Source of the DNA: Pseudonocardia xinjiangensis
GTDB lineage: Bacteria > Actinomycetota > Actinomycetes > Mycobacteriales > Pseudonocardiaceae
DNA: 64,000 bases
Direction: 5' to 3'
Assembly (NCBI RefSeq): GCF_012911925.1
Contig: NZ_JAAXKY010000003.1
Location: 1 to 64,000, forward strand
Shown here: positions 16,411 to 25,503 of the stretch, piece by piece
Position numbering within the stretch: the stretch's first letter is position 1
Layout: each line of letters starts with the position of its first letter
Position numbers and translations under genes: made by a program
Notes under the pieces: generated by a model
The model's database searches: none
What the model saw: the letters and a program-made list of their open reading frames with translations, nothing else
Told to the model about the DNA's origin: nothing

Positions 16411-17004
16411 CTACCGGCCGCTCGTCTGGCGCCGGACCAGCTGGCAGTTCGGCGCATGCTGGCTCGCCTGATCCAGCTCGGGACTGGCCTTCAGGTCGAC
16501 CGTCGGATCCGGCAGGTTCGCGAGATCCTGCAGCGGCGCGACCGCCTTCGGCAGCTCGCTGACCACCGCCTTGCGGTCACTGGTGTCGACCGCGTCGACC
16601 TGGGCCTTGACGTCCTGGAAGGAGGTCTTGAACGTGGTGAGCGTCTGGGCGAGCCGGGTGACCACGTCGTCGCCGCCCGCAACCGGCGAGGGCCCGACCC
16701 GCGTCATCCCGCCGATCGCCGAGTCGGCCGCCCCGGCGCTGCGGCCGAGGTAGTCGCTGATGCCCCTGGCGAGCCCTGCGGGGTCGGCTGCGGTGCTGAG
16801 CTGCGGGGGAGTGCCCGCCGTCCGGACGAAGGGCAGCAGTGCGCCGCACACCCCGTCGACCCACTTCACGGGATCGGCCGTGGTGGCGGGCAGCGAGCCG
16901 GCCGGGCTCGCCATGCCCTGGACGGTCGTGGTGCAGCCCGCCACGGGGACCAGCAGGGTGGCGAGGACCAGGACGATCAGTGCGGGGCGTGAGGTCGCCG
17001 GCAT
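16411..17004 (-). CDS. Lipoprotein, tandem paralogue 2 (middle)
   Basis: A 197-residue lipoprotein with lipobox VAGC, Cys at 24. It aligns along its whole length with the flanking genes: VKWVDGVCGALLPF, ARGISDYLGRSAGA, VGPSPVAGGDDVVTRL, LQDLANLPDPTVDLKASPEL and a final PNCQLVR. The ATG at 17004 is chosen because the signal peptide begins there; the open frame upstream overlaps the next paralogue and has no support. Its function is unknown; it is predicted to sit on the outer face of the cytoplasmic membrane. Confidence 0.87.
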   Translation of the reverse strand: MPATSRPALIVLVLATLLVPVAGCTTTVQGMASPAGSLPATTADPVKWVDGVCGALLPFVRTAGTPPQLSTAADPAGLARGISDYLGRSAGAADSAIGGMTRVGPSPVAGGDDVVTRLAQTLTTFKTSFQDVKAQVDAVDTSDRKAVVSELPKAVAPLQDLANLPDPTVDLKASPELDQASQHAPNCQLVRRQTSGR

Positions 17005-17078
17005 CTTGCTCCCGACTCGAGGGGACGTGGCCGGCCAGTGTGCACGGCGGCGCGGGCGGCCCATGACTCCAGATCCGG

Positions 17079-17633
17079 TCAGCGCGCAGGTGAGGTGGTC
17101 GAGCGCACCTGCTGGCAGTTCGACGCCTTGTCGGCGGCGGTCCTGAGCTCGTCGGTGGCCTGCAGGCCCGCCGTCGGGTCGGCCAGGTTCCGCAGCTCCT
17201 GCAGCGGGGCCATCGCGGCCGGCAGGGCGCCTGCCATCGCCTGCGGGCTCGACGTGTCGACCCCCGCGAGCTGCGCCTTGGCCGCGTCGAAGCTCGTGCG
17301 GATCTGCGCCAGCGCGCCCTTGAGCCGTGCGACGTACTCGTCGCCGCCGGCCACCGGTGACGGCCCGACCGCGTCGAGGGCGGTGATCGACCCCTCCACG
17401 GCGGTGGCCGTGGCGCCGAAGTAGTCGCCGAGCCCGCGCACCGTGGCGACCGGGTCGACCCCGTTCACCTGCGGCTGCGTCGTGGCGGCCTTGGCGAAAC
17501 CGGAGAGCGCCCCGCACACCTGGTCGGTCCACACCACCGCGTCGGACTCGGCGTCACCTCCACTGCCGCACCCGGTGGCGACGAGGAGCACGAACGCCGA
17601 GGCGAGCGTGCCGGTGAGCCTGCGAGTACCCAT
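17079..17633 (-). CDS. Lipoprotein, tandem paralogue 3 (most upstream)
   Basis: A 184-residue lipoprotein with lipobox ATGC, Cys at 22, the first gene of the tandem triplet. The shared features are VVWTDQVCGALSGF, VRGLGDYFGA, AVGPSPVAGGDEYVARL, LQELRNLADPTAGLQATDEL and SNCQQVR. The middle copy resembles this one more than it resembles the third, which suggests stepwise duplication. The role is unknown; no transporter or enzyme gene belongs to the cluster. Confidence 0.87.
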   Translation of the reverse strand: MGTRRLTGTLASAFVLLVATGCGSGGDAESDAVVWTDQVCGALSGFAKAATTQPQVNGVDPVATVRGLGDYFGATATAVEGSITALDAVGPSPVAGGDEYVARLKGALAQIRTSFDAAKAQLAGVDTSSPQAMAGALPAAMAPLQELRNLADPTAGLQATDELRTAADKASNCQQVRSTTSPAR

Positions 17634-17715
17634 GCGGTCCTCCGCGACGTTGCGCTGTCAGGACGCGCGGCGCGCGTCGATCCGCGGGCAAAGTACTGGT
17701 AGTGCTCAGAAACGC

Positions 17716-17753
17716 CGGAGGCCGCCCACCCGAGCGGGTGAGCGGCCTCCGGG
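17716..17753 (-). terminator. Terminator hairpin of hppA
   Basis: Perfect 11-bp stem CCGGAGGCCGC / GCGGCCTCCGG, with an inner CACCC / GGGTG pair in the loop, 14 bases past the hppA stop. Confidence 0.7.
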
Positions 17754-17766
17754 AGGGGTCGAGCGG

Positions 17767-20079
17767 TCAGCCGACCGAGCTCGCCGCCGGGGTGTCCGCG
17801 ATCGACGTGGAGCGCCGCTTCGACACGACCACGGCCGCCACGATGATCGCCACCGCGACCAGCGCGATCGCGATCCGGAGCGGGGCCGATGCGGAGTCGC
17901 CTACCGAGAACGTCACCACTGCCGGTGCGATCAGCACCGAGACCAGGTTCATCACCTTGATCAGCGGGTTGATCGACGGGCCTGCGGTGTCCTTGAAGGG
18001 GTCACCCACCGTGTCACCGATGATGGTGGCCTCGTGGGCGGACGAGCCCTTGCCGCCGTGGTTGCCGTCCTCCACCAGCTTCTTCGCGTTGTCCCACGCG
18101 CCGCCGGAGTTGGCCAGGAAGACGGCCATCAACGTGCCCGCGGCGATGGCACCGGCCAGGTAGCCGGCCAGCGGGCCGACGCCGAGGCCGAAGCCGACGG
18201 CGATCGGGGCGAAGATCGCCAGCAGGCCGGGGGTGGCCAGCTCGCGCAGCGAGTCGCGGGTGCAGATGTCCACCACGCGGCCGTACTCCGGGCGGACGGT
18301 GCCCTCCATGATCCCGGGGTTCTCCCGGAACTGGCGGCGCACCTCGAACACGATCGCGCCGGCCGCCCGGGTGACAGCGTTGATCGCGAGCCCGGAGAAC
18401 ATGAACACCACCGAGGCGCCGATGATCACGCCGACGAGGGTGTTCGGGGCGAAGACCTCGAACGAGAAGGCCGTGCCGGCGTCCTGAAGGGCGACGCCCG
18501 CATCGAGCAGTGACTGGCCGATGGCGTCGCGGTAGGAGCCGAACAGCGCCGTGGCCGCGAGCACGGCCGTGGCGATCGCGATGCCCTTGGTGATGGCCTT
18601 GGTGGTGTTGCCCACCGCGTCCAGCTCGGTGAGGATGCCGACCCCGGCGCCCTCGACGTCGCCGGACATCTCCGCGATGCCCTGCGCGTTGTCGGAGACC
18701 GGACCGAAGGTGTCCATCGCGACGATCACGCCGACCGTGGTGAGCAGGCCGGTGCCGGCCAGCGCCACCGCGAACAGGGCCACCGTGATCGACCCGGTGG
18801 CCAGCGCGAACGCGCCGAACACCGCCGCGCTGATGACCAGCGCGGTGTAGACGGCCGACTCGAAACCGATCGAGATACCGGCCAGGATCACCGTGGCCGG
18901 ACCGGTGAGCGACGACTCCCCGACGGTCTTGACGGGCTTGTCCTCGGTGCCGGTGAAGTAGCCGGTCAGCTTGAGGATCACGCCTGCCAGCACGATGCCG
19001 ATGAGGACGGCGATCGAGGCGAGCAGCCGCGGGTCGCTGCCGGCCATGGCGGCGACGACGGTGGTGTCGGTCGGGCTCGTGAGTTCGCTGAAGCTGCCGG
19101 GCAGGTAGACGTAGGCGGCGATCACGCACAGCACGGCCGAGATGGCCGCGGAGATGTAGAAGCTGCGGTTGATCGTCGTCAAGCTGCTCTCGCCCTCGCG
19201 GGTGCGGGTGATGTAGACCCCGATCACCGCGGTGAGCACACCGATGGCCGGCACGATCAGCGGGAACAGCAGGCCCTGCAGACCGAACGCGGCCGTGCCG
19301 AGGATCAGCGCGGCCACGAGCATCACGGCGTAGGACTCGAACAGGTCGGCGGCCATGCCGGCGCAGTCACCGACGTTGTCGCCCACGTTGTCAGCGATCG
19401 TCGCGGCGTTGCGGGGGTCGTCCTCGGGGATGCCCTGCTCGACCTTGCCGACGAGGTCGGCGCCCACGTCGGCGGCCTTCGTGAAGATGCCGCCGCCGAC
19501 ACGCATGAACATGGCGAGCAGCGCGGCGCCGAACCCGAAGCCCTCGAGCACCTTCGGTGCCTGGCCGGCGTAGACCATCACGACCACGGCCGCACCGAAC
19601 AGGCCGAGGCCGACGGTGAACATGCCGACCACGCCACCGGTGCGGAACGCGATGCGGGTGGCCTTCTCCCGGCCACCCTCCTCGCGCGCCGCCGCGGCGA
19701 CGCGGATGTTGGCGAAGGTGGCCAGCCGCATCCCCAGGTTGCCGATGGTGGCGGAGAACGCCGCACCGACGAGGAAGAAGATCGATCGCCCGATGCGCTC
19801 GCCGAGGTCGTCCGCGGGTAGCGCGAAGAGCAGGACGAACACGATCACGACGAACACGCCGAGCGTGCGGAACTGGCGGTTGAGGTACGCCGTGGCGCCT
19901 TCCTGGACCGCTCGGCCGATCTCCTGCATCTTGGGGGTGCCCTCGCCTGCGGCGAGGACCTCCCGGCGCAGGACGAAGCCGATGGCCAGGGCAGCGAGGG
20001 CGACCACCGCGACCACACCGACGAGGATGCGGTCATTCGCCCCGAGCTCGAGGCCCTGGGCGAGGGTGGACACGTGCAT
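17767..20079 (-). CDS. hppA: Membrane-bound proton-pumping pyrophosphatase
   Basis: Couples hydrolysis of pyrophosphate to proton export across the cytoplasmic membrane. The 770 residues contain about 16 transmembrane helices. The active-site block DVGADLVGKVEQGIPEDD, followed by NAATIADNVGDNVGDCAGMA, binds magnesium pyrophosphate. A second acidic block, IGDTVGDPFKDTAGPS, lies near the C-terminus. At about residue 493 the sequence reads GNTTKA: Lys at this place marks the potassium-independent class, where potassium-dependent enzymes have Ala. ATG start with AGGAGG five bases upstream. A hairpin follows the gene, so it is monocistronic. Confidence 0.96.
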   Translation of the reverse strand: MHVSTLAQGLELGANDRILVGVVAVVALAALAIGFVLRREVLAAGEGTPKMQEIGRAVQEGATAYLNRQFRTLGVFVVIVFVLLFALPADDLGERIGRSIFFLVGAAFSATIGNLGMRLATFANIRVAAAAREEGGREKATRIAFRTGGVVGMFTVGLGLFGAAVVVMVYAGQAPKVLEGFGFGAALLAMFMRVGGGIFTKAADVGADLVGKVEQGIPEDDPRNAATIADNVGDNVGDCAGMAADLFESYAVMLVAALILGTAAFGLQGLLFPLIVPAIGVLTAVIGVYITRTREGESSLTTINRSFYISAAISAVLCVIAAYVYLPGSFSELTSPTDTTVVAAMAGSDPRLLASIAVLIGIVLAGVILKLTGYFTGTEDKPVKTVGESSLTGPATVILAGISIGFESAVYTALVISAAVFGAFALATGSITVALFAVALAGTGLLTTVGVIVAMDTFGPVSDNAQGIAEMSGDVEGAGVGILTELDAVGNTTKAITKGIAIATAVLAATALFGSYRDAIGQSLLDAGVALQDAGTAFSFEVFAPNTLVGVIIGASVVFMFSGLAINAVTRAAGAIVFEVRRQFRENPGIMEGTVRPEYGRVVDICTRDSLRELATPGLLAIFAPIAVGFGLGVGPLAGYLAGAIAAGTLMAVFLANSGGAWDNAKKLVEDGNHGGKGSSAHEATIIGDTVGDPFKDTAGPSINPLIKVMNLVSVLIAPAVVTFSVGDSASAPLRIAIALVAVAIIVAAVVVSKRRSTSIADTPAASSVG

Positions 20080-20308
20080 CCGTCCTCCTGGTTCAGTGAA
20101 TACCGGAGCCAGGGAACTCAGACGGCACCCCTGGCGTCTTACCCGTCACCGCAGGTAGGCGCGGTACAGGCACAGGCAGTCTATGGGGGTGGGGCGGCCC
20201 CCTCGCCAGGCAGGGGCAGAGAAACGCTAAGCTTAACGATCTGATCACGAGCCCGTCGATTGCGGTTGGGACTGCGAACTGGGTGATGGTGACGATCGTG
20301 ATGTTGAC

Positions 20309-21277
20309 GTGATAACCCGCGCTCCCCGCCGGACCCGCGTGATAGTCATCGGCTGTGCTCTCGCGCTCCTCTTCGCGGTGCCGATCGTCGCGGCGAGCGG
20401 GCTCGGTCATGCCCGCGCCACCGCCGGAGCCCAGCAGCGGCTCGCCGGGCCGATCGCCGTGGCGCCGGTAGCCCAGTCCGCCGCCGAGCCGGGCCGGGGC
20501 TCCCAGTCCGCACCGGCCCCGCCCGCCTCGCCCCGCAGAGAGGTCGCCCGTGCCGTGGTCGCGGCAGCCGAGGGTGCGGCGGCAGGCACCACCGAGCTCG
20601 CCGTGGCCGTGCTGGACCGCGAGACGGGCGAGCTGGCACTCGGGGCGCGAGGGGCCGAGCCCTACTACACGGCCTCGCTCTCGAAGGTCGTCGTGGCCGT
20701 GGACATCCTGGACCGCAGGCGGCTCGAGGGCCTGGCCGTCGCCGATCCCGACATCGCGCTGCTGCGCCGGTCGCTGGGCCCCAGCGACGACGGCGCGATG
20801 AACACGCTGTGGAGCCGCTTCGACGGTGTCGGCGCCGTCGGCCGGGTGAGCAGCCGGTTGGGTCTCAGCGGCACCGCCGCGCCGCGCGACCCCTCCCAGT
20901 GGGGTGAGGTGTCGGTGCCGGCCGCCGACACGGTGAAGATCTGGCAGCACATCCTCGACGAGATGCCGCCCGCCGACCGCGACCTGCTGGTCTCCGCCAT
21001 GGACGCGGCTCCGCCGCAGGCCGCCGACGGGTTCAACCAGGCCTACGGCCTGCTGGCGCCGGCCGTCGACGGGCCCGGCGCCCCGGGAGCGGTGGCCAAG
21101 CAGGGCTGGATGTGCTGCTTCTCCGGCAAGTACTACATGCACAGCACGGGCGCGGTCGGTCCCGACCGCCGCTTCGTGGTGGCGCTGCTGACCAGGGTGC
21201 CACGGGCACCGGGCTGGGAGGTCTCGCGCCAGGAGCTCACCCGCATCGCCACCGCGGCCACGCAGGCCATGGCCTGA
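20309..21277 (+). CDS. Secreted serine hydrolase, beta-lactamase-like fold
   Basis: A 322-residue protein with an N-terminal hydrophobic segment (about 10-30) that serves as signal peptide or anchor, then a Pro/Ala-rich linker to about residue 75. The catalytic domain shows the SxxK motif S123-L-S-K126 (YTASLSKVVVAVDIL), a Ser-Asp-Asp segment (GPSDDGAMNTL) in place of the SDN loop, and KQG in place of the KTG triad. These mark a class A beta-lactamase-like or penicillin-interacting enzyme, but not a classical resistance enzyme. It may act on cell-wall peptides. The GTG at 20309 is the start; the gap to hppA (20080-20308) shows only a weak CCAGGG/CCCTGG inverted repeat. Confidence 0.78.
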   Translation: MITRAPRRTRVIVIGCALALLFAVPIVAASGLGHARATAGAQQRLAGPIAVAPVAQSAAEPGRGSQSAPAPPASPRREVARAVVAAAEGAAAGTTELAVAVLDRETGELALGARGAEPYYTASLSKVVVAVDILDRRRLEGLAVADPDIALLRRSLGPSDDGAMNTLWSRFDGVGAVGRVSSRLGLSGTAAPRDPSQWGEVSVPAADTVKIWQHILDEMPPADRDLLVSAMDAAPPQAADGFNQAYGLLAPAVDGPGAPGAVAKQGWMCCFSGKYYMHSTGAVGPDRRFVVALLTRVPRAPGWEVSRQELTRIATAATQAMA

Positions 21278-21290
21278 CTGTCGGCGGGGT

Positions 21291-23852
21291 GTGCCAACCT
21301 CGGAGACCGTGGGGTGTGGTGGGAACGGACGAGCCGGTGGCGCGGCGGGCGCGGGGATCGGGACCCGACCCGGGCGTGGCGAGTTCCTCCTGCGCCGGGT
21401 GCTTGCCGGATCGGGAGCAGAGCTTCCGCCGCACTGGACGGTGACCGACGGGGCGGCGATCGAGGACGAGACGTCCCCGGGCCCCGCGATGACGGTGGCG
21501 CGGTGCGCGGACGACCTCCCCCAGCACGCGGACGATGACGCGGCAGGGCCGCTGCGGCACGCCGTGCGGCTGCCCCCGCGCCCCGGCCGCTCCGTCGAGT
21601 GGCCGGACTGGGTGCCCTCGCACGTGCGGGAGGCGCTGGGTCGCACCGGGATGCGGAGCCCGTGGAGTCATCAGGCGGCCGCAGCCGCACTGGCCCACGC
21701 AGGTCGGGACGTCGTGGTGGCCACGGGCACGGCATCGGGGAAGTCGCTCGCCTACCAGCTGCCCGTGCTCGCGCGTTTCGCCGAGCAGCCCCGGGCCACC
21801 GCTCTCTACCTGTCCCCGACGAAGGCCCTCGCGGCCGACCAGCTCCGCGCTCTCGACGCGCTCGGCCTCCCCGACGTGCGCCCGGCCGCTCTCGATGGGG
21901 ACACGCCCATGGACGCCCGCGACTGGGCACAGCAGCACGGGCGCTGGTTGTTCAGCAACCCCGACATGCTGCACCGCTCCGTGCTGCCGCGGCACGCCCG
22001 ATGGGCCGCGTTCCTGCGCAGGTTGCAGTTCGTCGTCGTCGACGAGTGCCACACCTACCGCGGGGTGTTCGGCTCGCACGTCGCGCTGCTGCTGCGCCGG
22101 CTGCTGCGGATCTGCGCCCGCTACGGGTCGCATCCCACGCTCGTGCTCGCGTCGGCCACCGTGGCGGAGCCTGCGGCCTTCGCGTCCCGGCTCACCGGTC
22201 GCGACGTCGTCGCGGTCACCGACGACGGTTCGCCGGGAGCCGGTCGCACCGTCGCGTTGTGGGAGCCGCCGCTGCTGCCCGAGCTGGTGGGGGAGAACGG
22301 GGCGCCCGTGCGCCGGGCCGCCGGTGCCGAGGCCGCCCGGATGCTCGCGGACCTCGTGGTGGAGGGTGCGCGCACCCTCGCCTTCGTGCGGTCGCGCCGG
22401 GGGGCCGAGGTCACCGCGCTGGGCGCGCAGCGGCTGCTCGCCGACGTCGACCCGGCGCTGGTCGAGCGCGTGGCCGCGTACCGCGGCGGTTACCTGCCCG
22501 AGGAGCGCCGTGCTCTGGAGGTGGCGCTGGCGAGCGGCGAGCTGCTCGGCGTGGCCACCACCAACGCGCTCGAGCTGGGTGTCGACATCGCCGGTCTCGA
22601 CGCGGTGGTGGTGGCCGGCTTCCCGGGCACGCGGGCGTCCTTCTGGCAGCAGTCCGGCCGTGCCGGGCGGGCTCGGGAGGAGGCGCTGGTGGTGCTCGTC
22701 GCCCGGGACGACCCGATGGACACCTACCTGGTGCACCACCCGGAGGCGCTGCTCGGAGCTCCGGTGGAGGGTTGCGTCCTGGACCCGCACAACCCCTACG
22801 TCCTCGCACCGCAGCTCGTCTGTGCCGCTGCCGAGCTCCCGCTCACCGAGCACGACGTGGCCGAGGTGTTCGGCGGCGCGCCTGCGGCGGCCGTGCTGGA
22901 CGAGCTCGTCGCCGACGGTGTGCTGCGGCGCAGGCCCACCGGCTGGTTCTGGCCGTCCACGCGGGAGCGCCCGGCGGGATCGGTGGACATCCGGGGGTCG
23001 GGCCTCGGACAGGTGGCGGTGGTGGAGGGGGAGACCGGCCGGATGCTGGGCACGGTGGACGGCCCCTCGGCCCCGGCCACCGCACACCCCGGCGCGGTGT
23101 ACCTGCACCGGGGGGAGAGCTACCTCGTGGAGGACCTCGACCTCGACGCCGGCGTGGCCCTGGTGCGTTCCGCCGACCCGGACTGGCGCACGGACGCCCG
23201 TTCCACCGCCGACGTGGAGGTGGCGCGGGTCCTCGCCCACCGCGACCTCGGTGCCGTGCGGGTGTCGTTCGGCGAGGTCACGGTGACCTCGCAGGTGGTG
23301 GCCTACCAGCGCCGTGCTCCCGACGGCACCGTCCTGGAGACCGTGCCGCTCGACCTTCCGGAGCAGACCCTGCACACCCGCGGTGTCTGGTACGACCTCG
23401 ACGAGGGGGCGCTGATCGCCGCCGGGGTGCCTCCCGTGCGGATCCCCGGGGCGCTGCACGCCGCGGAGCACGCCGCGATCGGTCTGCTCCCGCTGTTCGC
23501 GATCTGCGACCGATGGGACATCGGTGGCATGTCCACCGCTCTGCACCCGCACACGGGCCGGCCGACGGTCTTCGTGCACGACGGCCATCCCGGCGGCGCC
23601 GGGTTCGCCGAACGCGGGCACGCTGTTCTCGCGGCATGGTTGACGGCCACGCGGGACGCGATCCGCGGCTGCGAATGCCGTGCCGGCTGCCCGTCCTGCG
23701 TGCAGTCCCCCAAGTGCGGGAACGGCAACGTGCCGCTCGACAAGGCGGGCGCGGTCATCGTGCTGGGTGTGGTGCTCGATGCGCTGTCGGGGGCGCCGGA
23801 GGCGGGGAGAACGACGTCATCCGCCATGCACGGGGGGCCGACGGCGAGATAG
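21291..23852 (+). CDS. DEAD/DEAH-box helicase with C-terminal DUF1998 (Rv3649/MrfA-like)
   Basis: An ATP-driven helicase of superfamily 2. Walker A lies in ATGTASGKSLAYQLP, the DExH box is VVVDECHTYRG, motif III is ASAT, and motif VI is QQSGRAGRARE. The C-terminal DUF1998 region carries a four-Cys zinc motif CECRAGCPSCVQSPKCGNGN. Relatives include Bacillus MrfA, which repairs mitomycin damage, and M. tuberculosis Rv3649, which also neighbours the Tad locus. The GTG start at 21291 is the furthest upstream; the FLLRRVLA segment near residue 33 supports a long N-terminus. The gene is convergent with the pilus operon. Confidence 0.92.
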   Translation: MPTSETVGCGGNGRAGGAAGAGIGTRPGRGEFLLRRVLAGSGAELPPHWTVTDGAAIEDETSPGPAMTVARCADDLPQHADDDAAGPLRHAVRLPPRPGRSVEWPDWVPSHVREALGRTGMRSPWSHQAAAAALAHAGRDVVVATGTASGKSLAYQLPVLARFAEQPRATALYLSPTKALAADQLRALDALGLPDVRPAALDGDTPMDARDWAQQHGRWLFSNPDMLHRSVLPRHARWAAFLRRLQFVVVDECHTYRGVFGSHVALLLRRLLRICARYGSHPTLVLASATVAEPAAFASRLTGRDVVAVTDDGSPGAGRTVALWEPPLLPELVGENGAPVRRAAGAEAARMLADLVVEGARTLAFVRSRRGAEVTALGAQRLLADVDPALVERVAAYRGGYLPEERRALEVALASGELLGVATTNALELGVDIAGLDAVVVAGFPGTRASFWQQSGRAGRAREEALVVLVARDDPMDTYLVHHPEALLGAPVEGCVLDPHNPYVLAPQLVCAAAELPLTEHDVAEVFGGAPAAAVLDELVADGVLRRRPTGWFWPSTRERPAGSVDIRGSGLGQVAVVEGETGRMLGTVDGPSAPATAHPGAVYLHRGESYLVEDLDLDAGVALVRSADPDWRTDARSTADVEVARVLAHRDLGAVRVSFGEVTVTSQVVAYQRRAPDGTVLETVPLDLPEQTLHTRGVWYDLDEGALIAAGVPPVRIPGALHAAEHAAIGLLPLFAICDRWDIGGMSTALHPHTGRPTVFVHDGHPGGAGFAERGHAVLAAWLTATRDAIRGCECRAGCPSCVQSPKCGNGNVPLDKAGAVIVLGVVLDALSGAPEAGRTTSSAMHGGPTAR

Positions 23853-24220
23853 CCGCCGCCGGCCGGCCACATCGGGGGCCGGGCCGGCCGGCGACGGCCG
23901 GAGCGCGGTGGAACCGGTATCGGGGTGGGCGTCGGGGGGGACGCGCCGGCCCCACCGCAGCCTGGGGAGCGAGCTCGTGGTGCGGGTGGCCGAAACCGCC
24001 TGCAACCACATCAAGTAGGCGCTCCTGCCCCGGGCGCCGCCAGTGGTCGTCGCCCATCGGTTCTGCAGCCACGACGAGCGTTACGGTGCTGCGCCGAGTC
24101 GTCGGACGGCAGGCCCAAGGTGACGAATCCGGCCGTTGGGATAGCCCTCGGCCACCCGTCGAGTCGAGGCGACCGCTCGCCGCGACGATTTCCGCATGAT
24201 GGGCAGTGAATCGCGGATCG
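23853..24220. other. Intergenic stretch without a recognisable gene
   Basis: A 368-bp gap between the ends of two converging genes. It is unusually long for this neighbourhood. I see no open frame with actinobacterial codon use and no known RNA; GGCCGGCC-rich short palindromes lie at its left end (about 23862-23895). Confidence 0.5.
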
Positions 24221-24742
24221 TCACACAAACTTATCGGATGGCGGATCCGGTCCATGATCCGGGTCGAATGGTAGGTACGGGCCGGTGTCGATGTCGGCCC
24301 ACACCCGCGGGGCGCCGACATGAACCAACCCTGGATGGGGCGGCGCTGCGGATGTCGCCGGGGTCCCCGCTGGGTCGGGTTCTGCCGGCCCAGCGCGCGC
24401 CCGCCCGACCGCGTCGGCGGTGCCGGGAAGCGCGAGCGGTACCGCGACGTGGACCTCGACCAGGGCGTCCCACTCCGACAGCAGGCAGCGGGCGACCACG
24501 GCCCCCATCCTCTGGGCGATCACCTCGGCCCGCCGGCACGCGGCCTCGGCGCCGTGGACGGCGTGCCCTGCTGCCGCGAGGGCGGCGAGGTCGGCAGCGG
24601 CCTCCGCCCGGTGGCGCGCCGCGACAGCGGCGCCGAGATGCAGACCGAGCAGCAGCGCCGCCACGATCACGGCGGCGGCCGCCGCGGCCCAGACGGTGGC
24701 GATGCCGTCGTCGCGCGGCCGGTGCGTTGGGCGGCGGATCAT
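24221..24742 (-). CDS. TadE-like protein of the helicase/secretion neighbourhood (Rv3654c-like)
   Basis: A 173-residue protein with one N-terminal hydrophobic helix (about 14-42) led by the short pilin-like stretch DDGIATVWAAA. Ala-rich coil and a Pro-rich tail follow. This is the small TadE-like protein that ends the pilus operon in many actinobacteria, at the place of Rv3654c. It is probably processed and exported with the pilins. Its start overlaps the stop of the upstream tadE gene by four bases (ATGA). The C-terminal 50 residues look poorly conserved. The exact role in the pilus is not known. Confidence 0.8.
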   Translation of the reverse strand: MIRRPTHRPRDDGIATVWAAAAAAVIVAALLLGLHLGAAVAARHRAEAAADLAALAAAGHAVHGAEAACRRAEVIAQRMGAVVARCLLSEWDALVEVHVAVPLALPGTADAVGRARAGPAEPDPAGTPATSAAPPHPGLVHVGAPRVWADIDTGPYLPFDPDHGPDPPSDKFV

Positions 24743-25260
24743 GGGGCTGCCGCACCGGGTTCGAGTGCGGCCACGGCGCGTCCGCTCACCCGTAGGGGGA
24801 GTGGGTGCAGCAGCTCACCGGAGACCTCCACGACCACGAGGTCGTCCTGGTGCACCAACTCGAGACGTGCGCCGTCGGGCGCGAGAGCGGCGGCCACGGC
24901 ACGGCCGCGGTCGGGTTCGCCCCGGGCGGCGAGCCGGGCGAGCTCGCGCGCGGCGTCGATGCAGCGGATCGCCGCCGCGACCGCGACGACCGACCCGACG
25001 GCCACCGCCAGAAACACCGCGAGGCTGCACAGGGCCAGCGCGGCCTCCACGGTGACGGAGCCGCGGTCCGCCCGAGCGCCTGCCCGGCGGGCCTCTCTCC
25101 TTCCCGTGCCGGTGAGCGGCTGCCAGTGCCACCGCGCTCGCCGCCCCGCCGCTCGGGCGGATCTCCACGCGCGCCGCGGGGTGCCCGCACGCCGGTGCCG
25201 CAGGGCGTACCGGCGGGGAAACCGGTGCACCACCCGCGCCACCGGCGTGCGGGCGGGCAT
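24739..25260 (-). CDS. TadE family pilus protein
   Basis: A minor pseudopilin of the Tad (Flp) system. After a long Arg-rich leader the pilin-type cleavage and helix motif is GSVTVEAALALCSLAVFLAV, with Glu five residues after the expected cut. The C-terminal domain of about 80 residues ends in VSGELLHPLPL. The ATG at 25260 overlaps the stop of the Flp pilin gene (TGATG), so translation is coupled. The 65-residue leader is long, however, and an internal start nearer to the motif is possible. The neighbours on both sides belong to the same pilus operon. Confidence 0.82.
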   Translation of the reverse strand: MPARTPVARVVHRFPRRYALRHRRAGTPRRAWRSARAAGRRARWHWQPLTGTGRREARRAGARADRGSVTVEAALALCSLAVFLAVAVGSVVAVAAAIRCIDAARELARLAARGEPDRGRAVAAALAPDGARLELVHQDDLVVVEVSGELLHPLPLRVSGRAVAALEPGAAAP

Positions 25261-25475
25261 CAGAACGACACCGACAGCGCGCGCTGCACGAGATCGGTGA
25301 GCGCCGTGACGATGGACTCGCCGCTGATGACGGCGTAGAGGACGGCAGCGAACGCGGCGGCGGCGATGGTGCCGATCGCGTACTCGACCGTGCTCATGCC
25401 CGCGTCGTCGTCGCGGAGCAGCCGCAGCCGGGTCGCGGCGGTCTGCGGGATGGGGGAGGTGTGCAGCAGGGACAT
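25260..25475 (-). CDS. Flp-type major pilin (small, DUF4244-like)
   Basis: A 71-residue prepilin, the likely subunit of the pilus. The leader ends in DDDAGMSTVEYAIGT: cleavage after Gly 26 leaves the Met-Ser-Thr-Val-Glu start with Glu at position +5, and Tyr follows as in Flp pilins. One hydrophobic helix and a short C-terminus complete it. AAGGAG lies six bases before the ATG. It lies between tadC and tadE. Prepilin peptidase and secretin genes are not in this window. Confidence 0.88.
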   Translation of the reverse strand: MSLLHTSPIPQTAATRLRLLRDDDAGMSTVEYAIGTIAAAAFAAVLYAVISGESIVTALTDLVQRALSVSF

Positions 25476-25503
25476 GGAGATCTCCTTCGGGTAGGCGCGG
25501 TGG

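Noticed and set aside
20080-20308. c-di-AMP (ydaO) riboswitch ahead of hppA or the hydrolase
   Set aside because: Only a weak CCAGGG/CCCTGG inverted repeat is visible. The conserved ydaO core elements cannot be found on either strand.
21237-23621. Long antisense frame over the helicase gene
   Set aside because: The helicase on the plus strand has every expected motif. The antisense product is low in hydrophobic residues and has no recognisable domain.
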